The position numbers were made by a program, and so were the translations under genes. Below, one piece after another: positions 11,552-24,431 of a DNA stretch of 64,000 bases (position 1 is its first letter; each line of letters opens with the position of its first letter). Source of the DNA: Coptis chinensis (lineage: Eukaryota; Streptophyta; Magnoliopsida; Ranunculales; Ranunculaceae); assembly GCA_015680905.1 (NCBI GenBank), contig CM027380.1, positions 36,882,001-36,946,000 on the forward strand, written 5' to 3'. Under the pieces are notes generated by a model. That model did no database searches. It had not been told where the DNA came from and saw nothing but the letters and a program-made list of their open reading frames with translations.

Positions 11552-12918
11552 GCATCACTGCCCATTTTATCATTCTTCCGGACTTCTCTGTTTTCAGTGC
11601 CTGTTTGAGGGGCAGATTTGTCACCACTACTACCAAATGTGCTTCAAAGTAAGGTTTCAACTTCAATGCTGAGAATACCAATGCCAACGCGTACTTCTCC
11701 ACTCTACTATACCGGGTCTCCGCATCCAACAAGGTTTTACTCTGGAAATATACCGGTTTTTCAACTTTATCCACCACTCGAACCATGACTGAACTTACTG
11801 CGTACTCTATAACCCCCAAGTATAGGTACAACCTCTCTCCCTGTTCTGGCCGCGACAGTAAAGGCGCCTTGCCCAAATAACCCTTCAGCTCTTGAAACGT
11901 TTCCTCGCATTCTGCGGTTCAGACGAAGTCCAGCATACTCCTTAATAGTCAATAAAGCAGTCTACACTTATCTGACAACTTAGAAATGAACTAGTTCAAT
12001 GCCGCGACTCGACCCGCTAGCCGTTGTACTTCTTTGACATCTGCGGCGATGGCATCTCTATCAGCGCTCGTATTTGCTTAGGATTGGCTTCTATTCCTCG
12101 ATGATTTACTATGTATCCCAGAAACTTCCCTGTGGTTACCCCGAATGTGCACTTCTCTGGATTGAGCTTTAAATTGTGCGCTCGCAGTATGCTAAATGTC
12201 TCCCTCAGGCCTTCCAGGTGCTCTTCCTCCGACATACTCTTTTCTACCATGTCATCTATATATATTTCAATTCCCTTCCGGATCTTGCTCTCGAACATTT
12301 TCTCTCCCAGCCCAAATAAGCTGAAAAGTGGCCCCGACATTCTTCAAGCCGAACAGCATCCTTGTATGTACCTCCTTCCACTATGAATGACGTCTTCTCC
12401 TGATCCGGCCCATACATCGCGACCTGGTTATACCCCATCGACGCATCCATGAATAAAAATATTTTGAATCCTGCTATTTGATCCACTAGCTCGTCCACCC
12501 GCGGCATGGGATATCAGTCTTTAGGGCACTCTGAGTTGACATCTGTGAAATCGACACACATACGTACCTTGCCATTCTTTTTTAGTACCGCGACTATGTT
12601 GGATAACCAATCCATGAACTTCACTTCCCGTATTATTCCTGCTCCTTTTAACCTTGTAACCTCCTCGCCAATTCCCTCTGCGTACTTCGGCCTCACACCA
12701 CGCAATTTTTGTCTTACTGGCTTCGCATCTTCCCTCATGTGTAAACGATGACATGCAAAATCTGGATCTAACCCGGTGACATCCTCTATTGTCCAAGCAA
12801 AGACCTCCTTATTGTTAGAGAGGAACTGTATCAGTTTGCTCTTCCACTCCTCAAGTAAACTAGACCCTACTGAAGTAAACTTCTCTTCCTCCCCCACCCC
12901 TACATTTACTATCTCCAC
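11538..12918 (-). pseudogene. Reverse transcriptase and first RNase H of Tat element I
   Basis: 12514-12918 holds the RT N-terminus (FACHRLHMRE, KPVRQKLRGV, VRMCVDFTDVN). 12256-12507 holds MDASMGYNQVAM. 12017-12340 holds the catalytic box IYIDDMVEKS and NPEKCTFGVTTGKFLGYIV. 11538-11876 holds the RNase H/tether part (VYFQSKTLLDAETRYSRVEKYALAL). The YIDD box is intact, but at least three frame changes separate the blocks, so the polyprotein is not open. Confidence 0.85.
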
Positions 12919-12949
12919 CTCATCAAGAGTTTTCGGTGCCGCCGTCGTC

Positions 12950-13560
12950 TCCGCCTCCCTCTCCGCAGAGGCACACTGTAATTGCTATGTCTGCCTCTTC
13001 CTATGATTCGATGTCTCTCCCTCATCCCCTCGGATCAACCTCTTCACTGTCCCCTGATGACTATTTCTCGCCATCACTTGATCACCGCGAACCTCGTACA
13101 TCCCCGTCGGGATGGGAAATCGGATCACCTGATAGTAAGTGGATGGTACTGCTTTCATCTCGTGAATCCACCGCCTCCCTAGAATGACATTGTACTACAA
13201 ATTGGCGTCCACCACCTTGAATCGTGTCACTGGTCCCGTTGTCACAGGGAGCAAGAGTTCTCCTAAAGGCTCAGTCATGCTTCCATTGAAACCGTACAAA
13301 TTAGTCTGGGATGGTCTCAACTACTTTCTGTCGATCTTCATCTCCTTCATTGTCCCTCTGAATAACAAATCCACAGCGCTGCCACAATCCACTAGCACCA
13401 TTTTCACCATATAGTTACCCATTGCCACTGTGATTACCAACGCGTCCTCGTGCGGGGAGTCCACCACCTTTAAGTCTGCCTCAGTAAACATTATGCTCCC
13501 CCTTTCTGCCGCAGACCATGGGGCTAGCCGCGAGTGTCCTAATGTTTCATTAACTTGTTG
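12950..13560 (-). pseudogene. Aspartic protease region of Tat element I
   Basis: Reading the - strand gives VKMVLVDCGSAVDLLF, LYGFNGSMTEPLGELLLPV and NVILGRRWIHEMKAVPSTYYQV. These are the retropepsin active site and flap regions of Tat elements. The active site reads D-C-G-S instead of D-S/T-G, so this copy is probably inactive. In-frame stops are present. Confidence 0.75.
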
Positions 13561-13572
13561 TATGCTTGTCGT

Positions 13573-15020
13573 TCATCTTATCTTATCTCGATGGGCGTTG
13601 TGACTCAATATCTCCCTGCTGAAAATGACATTGATTGTCCCCAGTATCCTTCCCTGATCGGGTACCTGCTCCTCTTTCCCTTTCCCTATGATAAACTCCT
13701 TCAGTAACCCCTTTCCTATCATCCTCTGCACTAACCACTTAAGCACATAGCATTCATTCATCTCATGGTTTTGTATCTGATGATAGGCACAATAAGGCTT
13801 ACCTGGTATTTCATTTAGTTTGTTCCGCGACCCTTCATAGCCCTGCACCCTCTAAATCAACGGCAGTATTTCACTCAGCGGTCGGTTCAGCGGTGTCTGT
13901 TATGTTTCCTGATCAGGTTTTCTCTCCCTATACTCCTTCTTGACTTCGCTTCTCCCCCTCTCGGGACGCGAAAAGTATCCTCGATATCCACTGCTTCCCC
14001 TGTCTGATGTTTCATATCTTCCGCGATCCTCACTTTTTCCAATGACAACATGGCCTTCCCCGGCCTCTTCACCTCTTTCTGCATTGTATCCTCATATCTT
14101 ATATATTTCTCCACCCTTGGGTACAAATCTTGTAACGTCTCGATCTCGTTCTTAGCCACGGACTTGTGTACCCTAGTCCTCGGGCGCAACCCTCTTTCGA
14201 ACACAATCACCGCGGTTCTTTCATCCAAATTTTCCACCTTCAATGTCTCCGCCTTGAATCTACATAAGAAGTCTCTCACCGATTCCGCGGATCTCTATCT
14301 GACATTGAACAGAGCTGCGATATCAACTACCCACTTTTTCTGGTGTATGAAGTGGTCCACGAAAGCTTGCTCTAACTCTTGAAAATTGTTTATACTCTTC
14401 GACAGCAACCGGTAATACCACTCGAAAGCTCCCCCCTTTAAGCTTGCAGGGAACATCATACACCGCAGTCCATCATATCTAGGTTCTTGCCACAGAGGCA
14501 TCTGTTGTCGGAAGTGGTGGATGTGATCTGCTGGATCTCCTTTCCCGTCATACCTCTCAAATCTGGGCTGGCTGAACCGCTTTGGGACCTTAGACTTCCA
14601 GATTGCGTCAGCCAATGGGTTGCGGTTCAGCCTCGCCACCACCTGGTTTGCCACTCCACTTATACCCTTAGCTTGCCCCAAATTCGCTTTCAGGTCGCTG
14701 GCTATCATTTCCTTCACTTGCTCCCTTGTGAGTCCAGGTAACACATTGTCCGCCAAGTTGGGCCTCCCCTCCTCTTTTTCCTACTCAAACGCCTCTCCCT
14801 CTGACTCTTCTATGGCTTCTTTCTCCCTCCGGAGCCCTTCGTTTTCTTCTCTCAACCTCGCTATTTCCTCGTGTAACCGTCGTGTTCCTTCCGACATGGA
14901 CGCGGTGGTCTCCTCTCCGCCTTGCTCTCCCCTCTCGTTCCTCACTGACTCCCCCTCCTCCTCTGCAACTGCCATCGTCCTTGGCTTTCATACTCCTCTC
15001 TTCACTCTTGTGGCCATTTC
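13573..15020 (-). pseudogene. Gag of Tat element I
   Basis: 14781-14975 is a coiled coil (ARLREENEGLRREKEAIEE). 14295-14756 is the gag core (FERYDGKGDPADHIHHFRQQM, FPASLKGGAFEWYYRL). 13887-14279 continues (RDFLCRFKAETLKVENLDER), and 13573-13848 holds YCAYHQIQNHEMNECYVLKWLV. All belong to the retrotransposon gag family seen in Tat elements. Stops split it into four pieces. An ATG near 15014 reaches a stop within ten codons. Confidence 0.82.
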
Positions 15021-15060
15021 TCCAGTTGTCTAGAACTCGGTCCCCACAGACGACACCAAA

Positions 15061-15389
15061 TGTTGGAGCTCTAAAGGCACACTCACTATCTCTCCTTTCC
15101 TAGGTCTAGCCTCTCTAGTTTTGCCCAAAGTCTCCTTTTTCTCTCTCACCCTAGTCTCCCATCGCAGTCATACACCTGTCCTCTCATCCCTGGCTTCCCT
15201 TTCTTCCACGTGTAGGGTTACTGCCGTGTACCTGCGTGACCGCGGACTGATAGTGTGCACCTAAGTTCTCTGCATATCTTGTCTCGGGCCCATCCCAATG
15301 TCGATCCCCTACTCTTCGGCTCGCACTCTCATAGCTTGCATCAGGTCGCATCACCCTTCATCCTCTATACCGCAAATCCTACCACCACA
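15061..15389 (-). repeat. 5' LTR of Tat element I
   Basis: 329 bp, TGTTGGAGC...CACCACA on the + strand, followed by the TSD copy GTACC. It is about 20 bp shorter than the other LTR; one missing part is the 'cactgttctttttacacac' block at about 5878-5896. Confidence 0.92.
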
Positions 15390-17231
15390 GTACCCTTATA
15401 TTGGTTTTGCTGAATTATTATTTATTATATTAAATATTGATTACAGGACAACAACAGAATCTCTACTTCTCCAGTTTTCAGTCCCACTTCAGAGAAACAG
15501 TATTGGAGTGCTCTTCGTAATCGTGTCGATACCCTTCTTGAAAACCGCAAGCTCGATCTGCAAGCTCCATCTGTGAGAATATTTCTGTAAGTTCATTTTT
15601 TATAATTTTGTTGGTGGTTTGAGTAATGGGGATGTTTTGTTTTGTGGGTTTTGTAGGAGAATGGAGGATTGGGGAAGAGGAAAAGGTTGAGCAAAGAATA
15701 TTGCTTGCTTTTGCTTAGAGGGTTTGATTCGATTTCGTCTTCTTTGTCTCATCTCACAAGCAATTTAGACACTGCAATGCATGTAAGCTATAGCTTCTTC
15801 TATATTTTTTTTCATCTCTTTGTGAAATGGTGTTCTGCTTTTTATTGTGTTATTAGTCTGAAATTTAGGTACTAATAATATTAACAATTTCGCCGTATGT
15901 TGAAATAATGAATGACCTGGTTTTAGGCTTAAGAAGTTTTTAATTATGGGAGAAAGTTTATTTAATGAAATGTCTTTTGAATGAAAGTTGATTAAGCTAA
16001 GTTTTGAGATGTAGGACTCATGCCGCCCCTAGATATTCGATAATAAGTCTAACGTAAACGCGTAGGGGAAAAAAGACTGGAAGAACAAGCTGATCTTCTA
16101 TAGAGATTATAGCTTCTGTCATATTGTCCATTACTAGTATTTGATAGGAACATGTGTGAATTGCTGTTGTTCACTTATCAGTGGTCACTCTCCTGGAAAT
16201 AACTTAGTTGAAATGTTATAAAAGATGATTGACATTGGGAATGAATGGAGAAATGTGATTCTTTCTGCCAGACAGACTCGAGGAGTTGAGGCTCTCTTAG
16301 TCTTTGATGCTTTAATTGGGTTTATTGGATTGAGTTCGTTGTTATTACAAAACGGGATTTAACTTTTTATCAAAGTGTTTTGGCTTTCCATTTGTCAGTT
16401 TTGAAACTGAAAGAAAATATGTCAATGTGAAACTTGACATCTTATAAGTTTCAAATTTCATTTGCATAACCCTTCGGATGAATCTCCTTGTTTTAGAAAT
16501 AGATATAAAGTGTGAATTTGACTATGCACAACTTAACATATATATTAGAAGAGGTGATGTTTAAAGACTTACAATTTAAATTTTTATTATTTGCGACTCT
16601 GAATGGCAGGGAGCAAGAGAACTAGCAAAGCCTTCACTGACTGAAGCATTGCATTGTGACCAAGAGAAGACAGCAAGTGATGAAGTAGAAAACAAAAGAG
16701 GGGTGAAGAGGAAACCAAATCCGCATGAATCTTCCAACAATCAGGAGGATCATGAAGAGAAGGAAAAGGAACAAAGCCTTGAGAGTGGGAAGAAAGCAAA
16801 AAAATGTTAGTTTCCACTTTACTCTGACACTTCACTGCTAAGAGTTAGAGGTGTATCTGAATATTGATTATCTTTCAATGTCCTGCAGCTTGCAATTCCC
16901 ATGGCGACTAAAGCAGCTACATTAGCAAGAGAGCTGAGATCAATAAAATCAAATTTTAGCTTTATGCAAGAGAGATGCTCTATGCTTGAGGAAGAGAACA
17001 GGAGGCTCAAGGAGGGATATTGGTAAGGGGATGCGACCTGAAGAAGATGAACTAGTAATTTCCTCCTTCACCCGACTTTCTCTTCTTGTGCTAAATTTAT
17101 GTTAGTACTTAGTAATGAAACCAGATACATCCTTATGCCACGACCTAAAAATGGCTATGAATATGTCTTTGACTAACTCCAGTGGTTAGTGTTTAAAAAA
17201 CAATCTTGTGTGATCCCCCTTTCGTTACTTA

Positions 17232-17652
17232 TGTAAGTGGGTTGGACCACTTAGGTCCGCCCACATTGATCAAGGATCCATCCCCAGTACAAGCTACTCC
17301 CTGGATCGAGGATCGTAGTCCTACTGGATAGAATAGAATCTATCCAAAATCTCTTGTTACGCAAGAGTCGGGTTAGCTATTTGCCTTGGTTGGTTTTATA
17401 TACCTTACGTAGGTATTAAAAACACAAGAAGTAGAAGAAAAAGAAAGATTCAAACGCTCTCTTCTTTTCTCAATTCACAGATAAGTGGGGGTTAAGGTGT
17501 GGATACAAAGGGGATTGATTCTAGTAACAATTTTTCTCTAAAGACAAGGCTAGTAATAACTCTCAAGGTTATCATTCTTTGACTTCGGGTTTCTTCCGCT
17601 AGACAAGAGGTATGTTCTATAACTCGAATAGCATGTTAATGTATTACTTACA
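17232..17652 (+). repeat. 5' LTR of copia element II
   Basis: 421 bp, nearly identical to 24024-24431. It differs by a few substitutions and a short deletion in the other copy around 'aatctatccaaaatctcttg'. Confidence 0.92.
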
Positions 17653-18870
17653 TTGGTATCAGATCTGTTTATGTTTGTTGATTCGCCATTGTAACATACA
17701 TTGATAAAAATCAAGTTTTGTTAGTTTTTCTCAAAAACCATTAATAAACAATCTGTTGATTTTCGATCTCTACATGTCATGAGTTTTTAAAAACTAATTA
17801 GTAGGGTTTGTTGCTCTAGTGAGAGGAACGTTCTCCCAAAATTTCATGGAAAACCGTTGAGTAGATTGAGAGAAACTCAAATCAAAGTTTTTGATAAAAA
17901 CTATTTTTTTGTGGTTTTTTCAGAACTTTGGACTGTTTTTTGATCGATTTACAGATCTTATTAATGCTTAATATTGGCATGTTAGTAATCTATGTTGTGA
18001 GATCTTTGTAACAGTATAAAGTATGTTTCGTTTGGATCTATAATGAGATAGATACAAGTCTTTAAACATGCCTACTTTGCCATAAATTTATGCATGTTTA
18101 CTGAAGAAGATAACCGAGTTAGCACACGAGTTGACTCGGTCAGATCTGTTTCGAATCTGTTTAATAAGTTGAGTTGACTCAGTTCCCTGTTACTATTTTC
18201 TGACTCGTTTTTTGCATCTGAACCAACCCGGTTACTGAACCCGATTCTATCCGGTTAAGTATGAACCGGTTATAGTTTTTGGTCTGGTTCAGGCCTTTTT
18301 TGAGGACTGATTAACCTGAAATTTCTTACCCAAGGGTTTTTTACCATTCTGAATCTGTTGGAATCATCGGTTGATCGAAATTCCAGGTATAAGTTGCTGT
18401 GACAGTATATCTTAGATGGACCGGTATAATGTTTATGAGCCGGTTCAGGCCTTTGGAGAGGGCCAAATGATCTGATTTTTTGTATACAAGGGTTTTTGAC
18501 CCTTCTGAATCCATTGGGATAGATCCCAGGTCATGATTCTGAGCTTTACATATAGTTACAGTAGAACCATATGGTTCTTTATGCCATAAAATGATAGATA
18601 TTATTCTTTGTTTTTGTTTGGCATATTTTTTTATCGTATTATGTGGAATATGATTAGTAGAGGTTTTGTTCCTCCTAATATGAAATTTGTTCAAAAATCA
18701 ATTGGAAGATATACTCTTTATTTACATTGTTGGGAGATGATTATGAGCTTTTCAAGTTTTCGATCCCAATATGTAGAATAAGATAATATTTTTTGGATTG
18801 GAATTTTTGGAATAAATTTAAAGAATGTGTATAGACTAATGTTATATCCACCATTGCATATATGTAGAAG

Positions 18871-19830
18871 ATGGATACAGAAAACTTAATTGCTAACATA
18901 TGTCAATCCTTGCACAATCTGAATGTAGTGATGGCCACCAAAACTGTAGTTGCAAACCTTAACCATGGAACTAAACTTGATGAGACAAACTATGATATAT
19001 GGCATAGGAAAATTCAATACCTCTTGAATGAGCAAGAACTCTAGGAACACTTAACCATTTTGATGGCCCAACCTGAAATTGGGGCACAACCCAAAATCGT
19101 TGTGACCTTGAGACTTATCAAGCATGGACCAAAACGGATCGTCGTGTGTGCTACATTATGTTGAGCAAAATGCATGATGATCTGATTGGAGAATATGAGA
19201 CATTCTCCACAGCTAAGGACATCTGGGATCAACTGAAATTTGCTTTCGGTGGAACATCTACTACTTGACTTTGAAGTCTAGTTTTAAAGTTTGAGATGTT
19301 TAGGAAAGATCCCAAGGCAACCATGCCTGAACACATAAGGGTGTTATCAAGCATGATCCGCGAGCTAAAGGCCGCTGGAAATGTCCTTACTGATGAGCAG
19401 CAAGTCTAAGGGTGTTATCAAGCATGATTCGCGAGCTAAAGGCTGCTGGAAATGTCCTTCCTGATGAGCAGCAAGTCCAAGCTGTGCTCCCTGATTCTTG
19501 GATGCATATGAAGCAAATCATGATTCACAATGAGAGTATTAAGATTTTTTTTTATATTTCTCAACATTGTGAGCTTGAAGGCGCCGAGATCGCGAACCGT
19601 AATACTTTCGCCTCTAATCGCGATCCGGGCGAAATGCAAGACAAATGGGTCTAAGCACCGGGGTAATAACAAACCCAAGAAACAAGGAGGGCTAATAAGT
19701 GGCTCCTAAAGGCGCAGCATAGCTGCCCCTTCGCAGAGGCAAAGCGTGGTGGAAAGAAAGAAATTGATATGACCAAGGTGAAATGCTACAATTGTAAGCA
19801 GATGGGACACTTCGCTCGTGATTGCACTGA
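18871..19830 (+). pseudogene. Copia element II gag with CCHC zinc knuckle
   Basis: The ATG at 18871 opens MDTENLIANICQSL and reaches LDETNYDIWHRKIQYLL, a copia gag pattern, then a stop (TAG near 19041). Further downstream the gag frame resumes. The zinc knuckle CYNCKQMGHFARDC (C-x2-C-x4-H-x4-C) is at about 19784-19825. A 71-bp tandem duplication (about 19337-19478) adds a further frameshift. Confidence 0.8.
19337..19478 (+). repeat. 71-bp tandem duplication in copia gag
   Basis: Two copies of a unit starting aagggtgttatcaagcatga (at 19337 and 19408), with four or five single-base differences. 71 is not a multiple of three, so it breaks the gag frame. The differences show that it is not a very recent assembly artefact. 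Confidence 0.88.
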
Positions 19831-21300
19831 GTCGAAACAGGTATCTATTTCCCCTTACTCTCATTCCATAAGTGTATGTACACATGTTTTAGTTGCTCAT
19901 TCTCTCCCTGAATGGATTGTAGATACAGGAGCAACCAGGCATGTAGCTCGAGAGCGAGTAGGGTTTGTAGATTTTCGTCGAATTCCAGAAAACACCCAGA
20001 AACTTTATATGGGAAATGGCACTAGTGAAGATGCATTAGGAATTGGTACATACCAACTCTCATTACACACTGGGCGCGTACTTCTTCTACATGATGTGTT
20101 TTATGTTCCTGGAATTCAGCATAATCTGCTTTCTGTTTTAGCACTTCTTTCTTTTGGATATTCTTTTGATTTTAAGGCTGATAGGTTGGATATTAAGTTG
20201 GATGGTATTGTTTTTGGACATGGATTCCTTATGAATAATTTCTTTAAAGTTGAATTGAATGATTTTTTTCTTCATTATCTTACATGGCTAGTGCAAGTAG
20301 AAATATTGATTTTGTTACTTGGCATGCTAGACTAGGTCATATAGGACAAGATAGGATGACCAGATTAGCAATAGAAGGCCTATTGGGCCCACTCGCTAAA
20401 GTTAACCTACCTATATGTGAATCATGTTTAGCTGGTAAAGCATGTAGAAAGCCTTTTGGAAAGGCAGTAAGAGCTACTCAGCCGCTTGAGCTAATCCACT
20501 CAGATATTTGTGGGCCTATGAATGTTAAGGCACGTCATGGCACCTCTTATTTTCTCACTCTAATAGATGATTACTCACGATATGGTTATATCTATCTGAT
20601 AGCTCACCGCTATGAAGCTTTGAATTGTTTTAAACGCTTTATAGCGGAGGTTGAGACACAGAAAGAGATGAGTTTAAAAACTCTTTGAACTGACCGAGGA
20701 CGTGAATACTTATCTGATCAGTTCAAGGAACTATGTGAAAAAAAAGGGGATACGCAGACAATTAACTATCCCTTACACTCCGCAACAAAATGGTGTAGCG
20801 GAGAGAAGAAATAGAACTCTTTTAGATATGGTTAGATCAATGATGGCGCAAAGTAATCTCCCTATATCATTTTGGGGGGACACACTTTTGACTGCTGCCT
20901 ACATACTTAACCAAGTGCCTTCTAAGTCAGTTCCTTCAACACCTTATGAACTTTGGAAAGGCAAAAAGCCCCGTTTGGAAAATTTGCGCCCATGGGGTTC
21001 AGCAGGTTTTGTTCACAACATTTCTCATAAGCATGGAAAACTAGGCCCTAGAGCTAGAAAGTGTATCTTTGTAAAGTATTCTGATAGCTTAAAAGGTTAT
21101 GTTATGTTTGGGGAACATCCTGATAGAGGAATGACAGAAATAGAGTCTCCTGATATAGATTTCATTGATAATGATTTTCCTAGCATAAATAATACAAAGA
21201 AAGATCTTGGCCTCTATGAGATAGAGGAGTACGAAAACATCCTACCATCTTCAAGCGAGGGTGGGGAATTAATTTCTCATCCTGTAATCGCTGAAGATAG
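19830..21300 (+). pseudogene. Copia element II protease and integrase
   Basis: The protease active site is WIVDTGATRHV (D-T-G intact) at about 19912-19944. GAG-pre-integrase follows (WHARLGHIGQDRM, CESCLAGKACRKPF, HHCC type), then the integrase core (HSDICGPMNV, FLTLIDDYSRYGYIY). A TGA at 20686-20688 interrupts it. The core continues at 20702 ([21 protein letters not shown], with the glutamate of the DDE triad). The conserved pair [18 protein letters not shown] and [14 protein letters not shown] follows. Confidence 0.88.
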
Positions 21301-21399
21301 TGGGAGTGGTTTTCAACCTAGTGGGAGTGTACCACTAGATCCTCAAGTGCGTAGGAGTAAACGTGGAAATATTCCCCGTCGTCATTTCGAGATTGAAGG

Positions 21400-22970
21400 G
21401 GATAATTTTATGTGTACTCCATTAGATGAGGAAGAACCTACTTCTTTCAAAGAAGCAATTTCTTCTCCTGCTAGAGACAAGTGGATAGTTGCTATGCAAG
21501 ATGAGATGAGCTCAATGGGGAAAAACGAGGTCTGGGAGTTAGTTGATCTTCCGCTTGGGCGTAAAACTGTTGAAAATAAATGGATTTTTAAAGTTAAACG
21601 CAAGGCAGATGGTTCAATTGACAAGCATAAAGCACACCTTGTGGCGAAAGGCTATACCCAACAAGAGGGTATAGATTATGAAGAGACATTCTCCTCTGTG
21701 GTGAGATTTGCTTCAATTCACCTCATTCTAGCTATTGTCGCACAATAGGATTTAGAACTTTTTCAAATGGATGTTAAAACTGCATTTCTCAATGGAGAAT
21801 TAAAGGAAGAGATCTATATGGCTCAACCGACTGGTTTTGAGGTCCAGGGACAAGAGCGCAAAGTTTGTTGCCTAAAACGTTCTATATATGGCCTTAAGCA
21901 GTCGTCTAGGCAATGGTATCTCAGATTTCACAATTCAATTACCTCAATTGGTTTTGAGATGATTGAAGAAGATCACTGCGTGTACACTAAACGATCCAGA
22001 AAGAGTTTTCTTATCCTTTCGTTGTATGTTGATGACATTCTTTTAGCTGGGAATGATATGGATTCCATTGTTGCCACTAAGAAGTGGTTGTCCTCCAATT
22101 TTGAGATGAAGGATATGGGTGAAGCAGACTATGTGTTAGGAGTTAAGATCACGAGGGATCGCAAAAAGAAATTTATTGGTTTGTCTCAAGAGATTTACAT
22201 TAGAAAGATTCTTGAGCATTTCCGTATGCAAAACTCCAAACCAATAGACACCCCATTGGAAAAAGGATGTGTCTTAAGCCTTGATCAGTGTCCCAAAACT
22301 AATAAAGAAAAGAATCAAATGTCCATTGTGCCATATGCGGCTGCAATTGGTAGTCTGATGTATGCCATGATGTGTACTCGACCAGATATTAGCTTTGCAG
22401 TCGGGTTAGTCAGTTGTTATCAGAGTAATCCTGGTCCAGCTCATTGGAGAAAGCTGTGAAAAGGATACTCAGATATCTACAAGGGACTATTGATTTTGTC
22501 CTAAGTTACCATGGTGGAGACTTGAAACTGAAAGGTTACACCGATGCAGACTGGGCTGGTGATAAAGATGAGCGCAAGTCCACTTCGGGTTATACTTTTA
22601 TGCTCGGAGGTGGAGTTATTACTTGGTGTAGCCAGAGTCAGAGTATGTTGTTTGCTCAGCTGTAGTCCAAGAAGCTGTTTGGCTAAGGAAATTCTTGATA
22701 CACTTAGATATCACAGCTCATGCAGAGGATGCATTATTACTTTATAGTGATAGCACTGCAGCTCTAGCATTTGCAAAAGATCCTAAGTATCATGGGAAGG
22801 CCAAACACATAGAGACTCGTTTTCACTACATTCGAGATAAGGTTGCAACAGGAGAAGTGGTCTTGAAACATATCTTCACACTTAACATGTTGGCTGATCC
22901 CATGACTAAACCTATTGCACGAGATGCGTTTAAATCTCATGTTAGGAGTATGGGACTTCGTAGGATTTGA
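21400..22970 (+). pseudogene. Copia element II reverse transcriptase and RNase H
   Basis: RT blocks are [70 protein letters not shown] and the catalytic LYVDDILLAGND (about 22024-22059). RNase H follows with YTDADWAGDKDERKSTSGY, a disrupted WCSQSQS region (TAG at 22663-22665) and HIETRFHYIRDKV. A TAG at 21746-21748 and a frame change near 22455 also interrupt it. All catalytic motifs are still readable, so decay is moderate. Confidence 0.9.
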
Positions 22971-24023
22971 TATGTTTGGACAACTTTTATGTAATTGACA
23001 TTGTTTATGGTATATTTCATTAATTCAGATTTTTTGGAATATTCTTTTAATTACACATTCTTGATTTCTTTTTGTCACCAGGCTTGAATCGACCTACTCA
23101 CATGGGTGATTCACCTTGGCGCTTGGAGAGCGAGCAAGATGAGACATCTATATTCTTAGCGCTAGAAGAGCGGAAAGAATATTTTTTTAAATTCTTAAAT
23201 GTCGCCTTAGTTGAACTAAGATGAGACCTTATAAAACAAAAGTCGAACATAAAATTTATCCACAATTTTATGTAGCGTGCAGTTAAGTCGAATATGAATG
23301 TTTTTTTCTTAACAGACGCTAGAAAGTGACTGGAATAAAACTCAAGTTAGGTGTTTGTTTAGTGACTAGACAAAGATTCGTATGGTATTACAGTTTTGCA
23401 AGTGACATACCCATATTAGTGGGATAACACCATAGCATACATAACATACTGTATGTGCTTTGCCGATCGATAGTGAGAACAATGAATGAATCCTTTCTTC
23501 ATTATTGTGTGAGCTACTAGGATAATTAAAACTTTTTCCCATAGTATGCCTTTCTTAACTTAAGGTTATGTCATGAAGAGAATATTTGGTGACGCTACTT
23601 TAGTGTGCTTCCTAAGTACGACGATATTTAGTGTATTACGGGGCATTTCTAGGAACGCGACTGAATATAATTGTATTGGCATGAATGCTTAGGGAAGACT
23701 TTTTTGATATTACATCATGTTTTGTGACTCATAGCAGGCCCACGACTATATTTTTAATAAGTCATGAGTACAAAACAAGGAGGGGATGTAGCACTGCTTT
23801 ATATGAGGGATTAAGATTTAAGACTGCTGATTCCGGTGTAATCAACAATGTCTAAGGCATATACGAGATGTTTCTGGGTGATGCGTTTTTATTAGTTGGG
23901 TGAAAACTTAATAATATCGCTCCTGTTGCTCTTTGTTTTTTTCGTGAGGTCGTACACCTTATTCCCTATATGCAAAGATGAATAAAAGAGATTGAGATTT
24001 GCCCTATGTGGGCGAGTGGGAGA

Positions 24024-24431
24024 TGTAAGTGGGTTGGACCACTTAGGTCCGCCCACATTGATCAAGGATCCATTCCCAGTATAAGCTACTCCCTGGATCG
24101 TAGGATTGTAGTCCTACTGGATAGAATAGAATCTATTGTTACGCAAGAGTCAGGTTAGCTGTTTGCTTGGTTAGTTTTATATACCTTACGTAGGTATTAA
24201 AAACATAAGAAGTAGAAGAAAAAGAAAGATTCAAACTCTCTTCTTTTCTCAATTCACAGAGAAGTGGGGCTTAAGGTGTGGATACAAAAGGGATTGATTC
24301 TAGTAACAATCCTTCTCTAGAGACAAAGCTAGTAACAACTCTCAAGGTCATCATTCTTTGACTTCGGGTTTCTTCTGCTGGACAAGAGGTATGTTCTATA
24401 ACTCGAATAGCATGTTAATGTATTACGTACA
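24024..24431 (+). repeat. 3' LTR of copia element II
   Basis: 408 bp copy of the 5' LTR, preceded by a purine-rich tract (24008-24023). Confidence 0.92.

Larger units (their letters stand above)
5786..15389 (-). mobile_element. Ty3/gypsy LTR retrotransposon, Tat lineage (element I)
   Basis: Full-length element with 5-bp target duplication GTACC (5781-5785 and 15390-15394). LTRs 5786-6134 and 15061-15389 start TGTTGGAGC and end in ACCATA or ACCACA. The coding strand is -, so gag lies at the right and the 5' LTR is the right one. Next to that LTR, on the - strand, is a primer-binding-like sequence TTGGTGTCGTCTGTGGGG. Order in the element: gag, protease, RT, RNase H, a second RNase H, integrase, tandem repeats, an antisense gene, LTR. 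The second RNase H and the antisense gene before the 3' LTR are known hallmarks of Tat elements. Gag and pol carry several stops and frameshifts. It sits in intron 1 of the + strand coiled-coil gene, in antisense orientation. Confidence 0.92.
17232..24431 (+). mobile_element. Ty1/copia LTR retrotransposon (element II)
   Basis: LTRs 17232-17652 and 24024-24431 begin TGTAAGTGGG and end TACA. After the left LTR comes TTGGTATCAGATCTG, close to the tRNA-iMet primer-binding site. Before the right LTR is the polypurine tract gtgggcgagtgggaga. Flanking 5-mers are ACTTA and ACTTG, so the target duplication is imperfect by one base. The internal order is gag with CCHC finger, protease, integrase, RT, RNase H, which is the copia order. 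Stops occur in gag, after integrase, before RT and in RNase H. It lies in an intron of the coiled-coil gene, in the same orientation. Confidence 0.93.
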
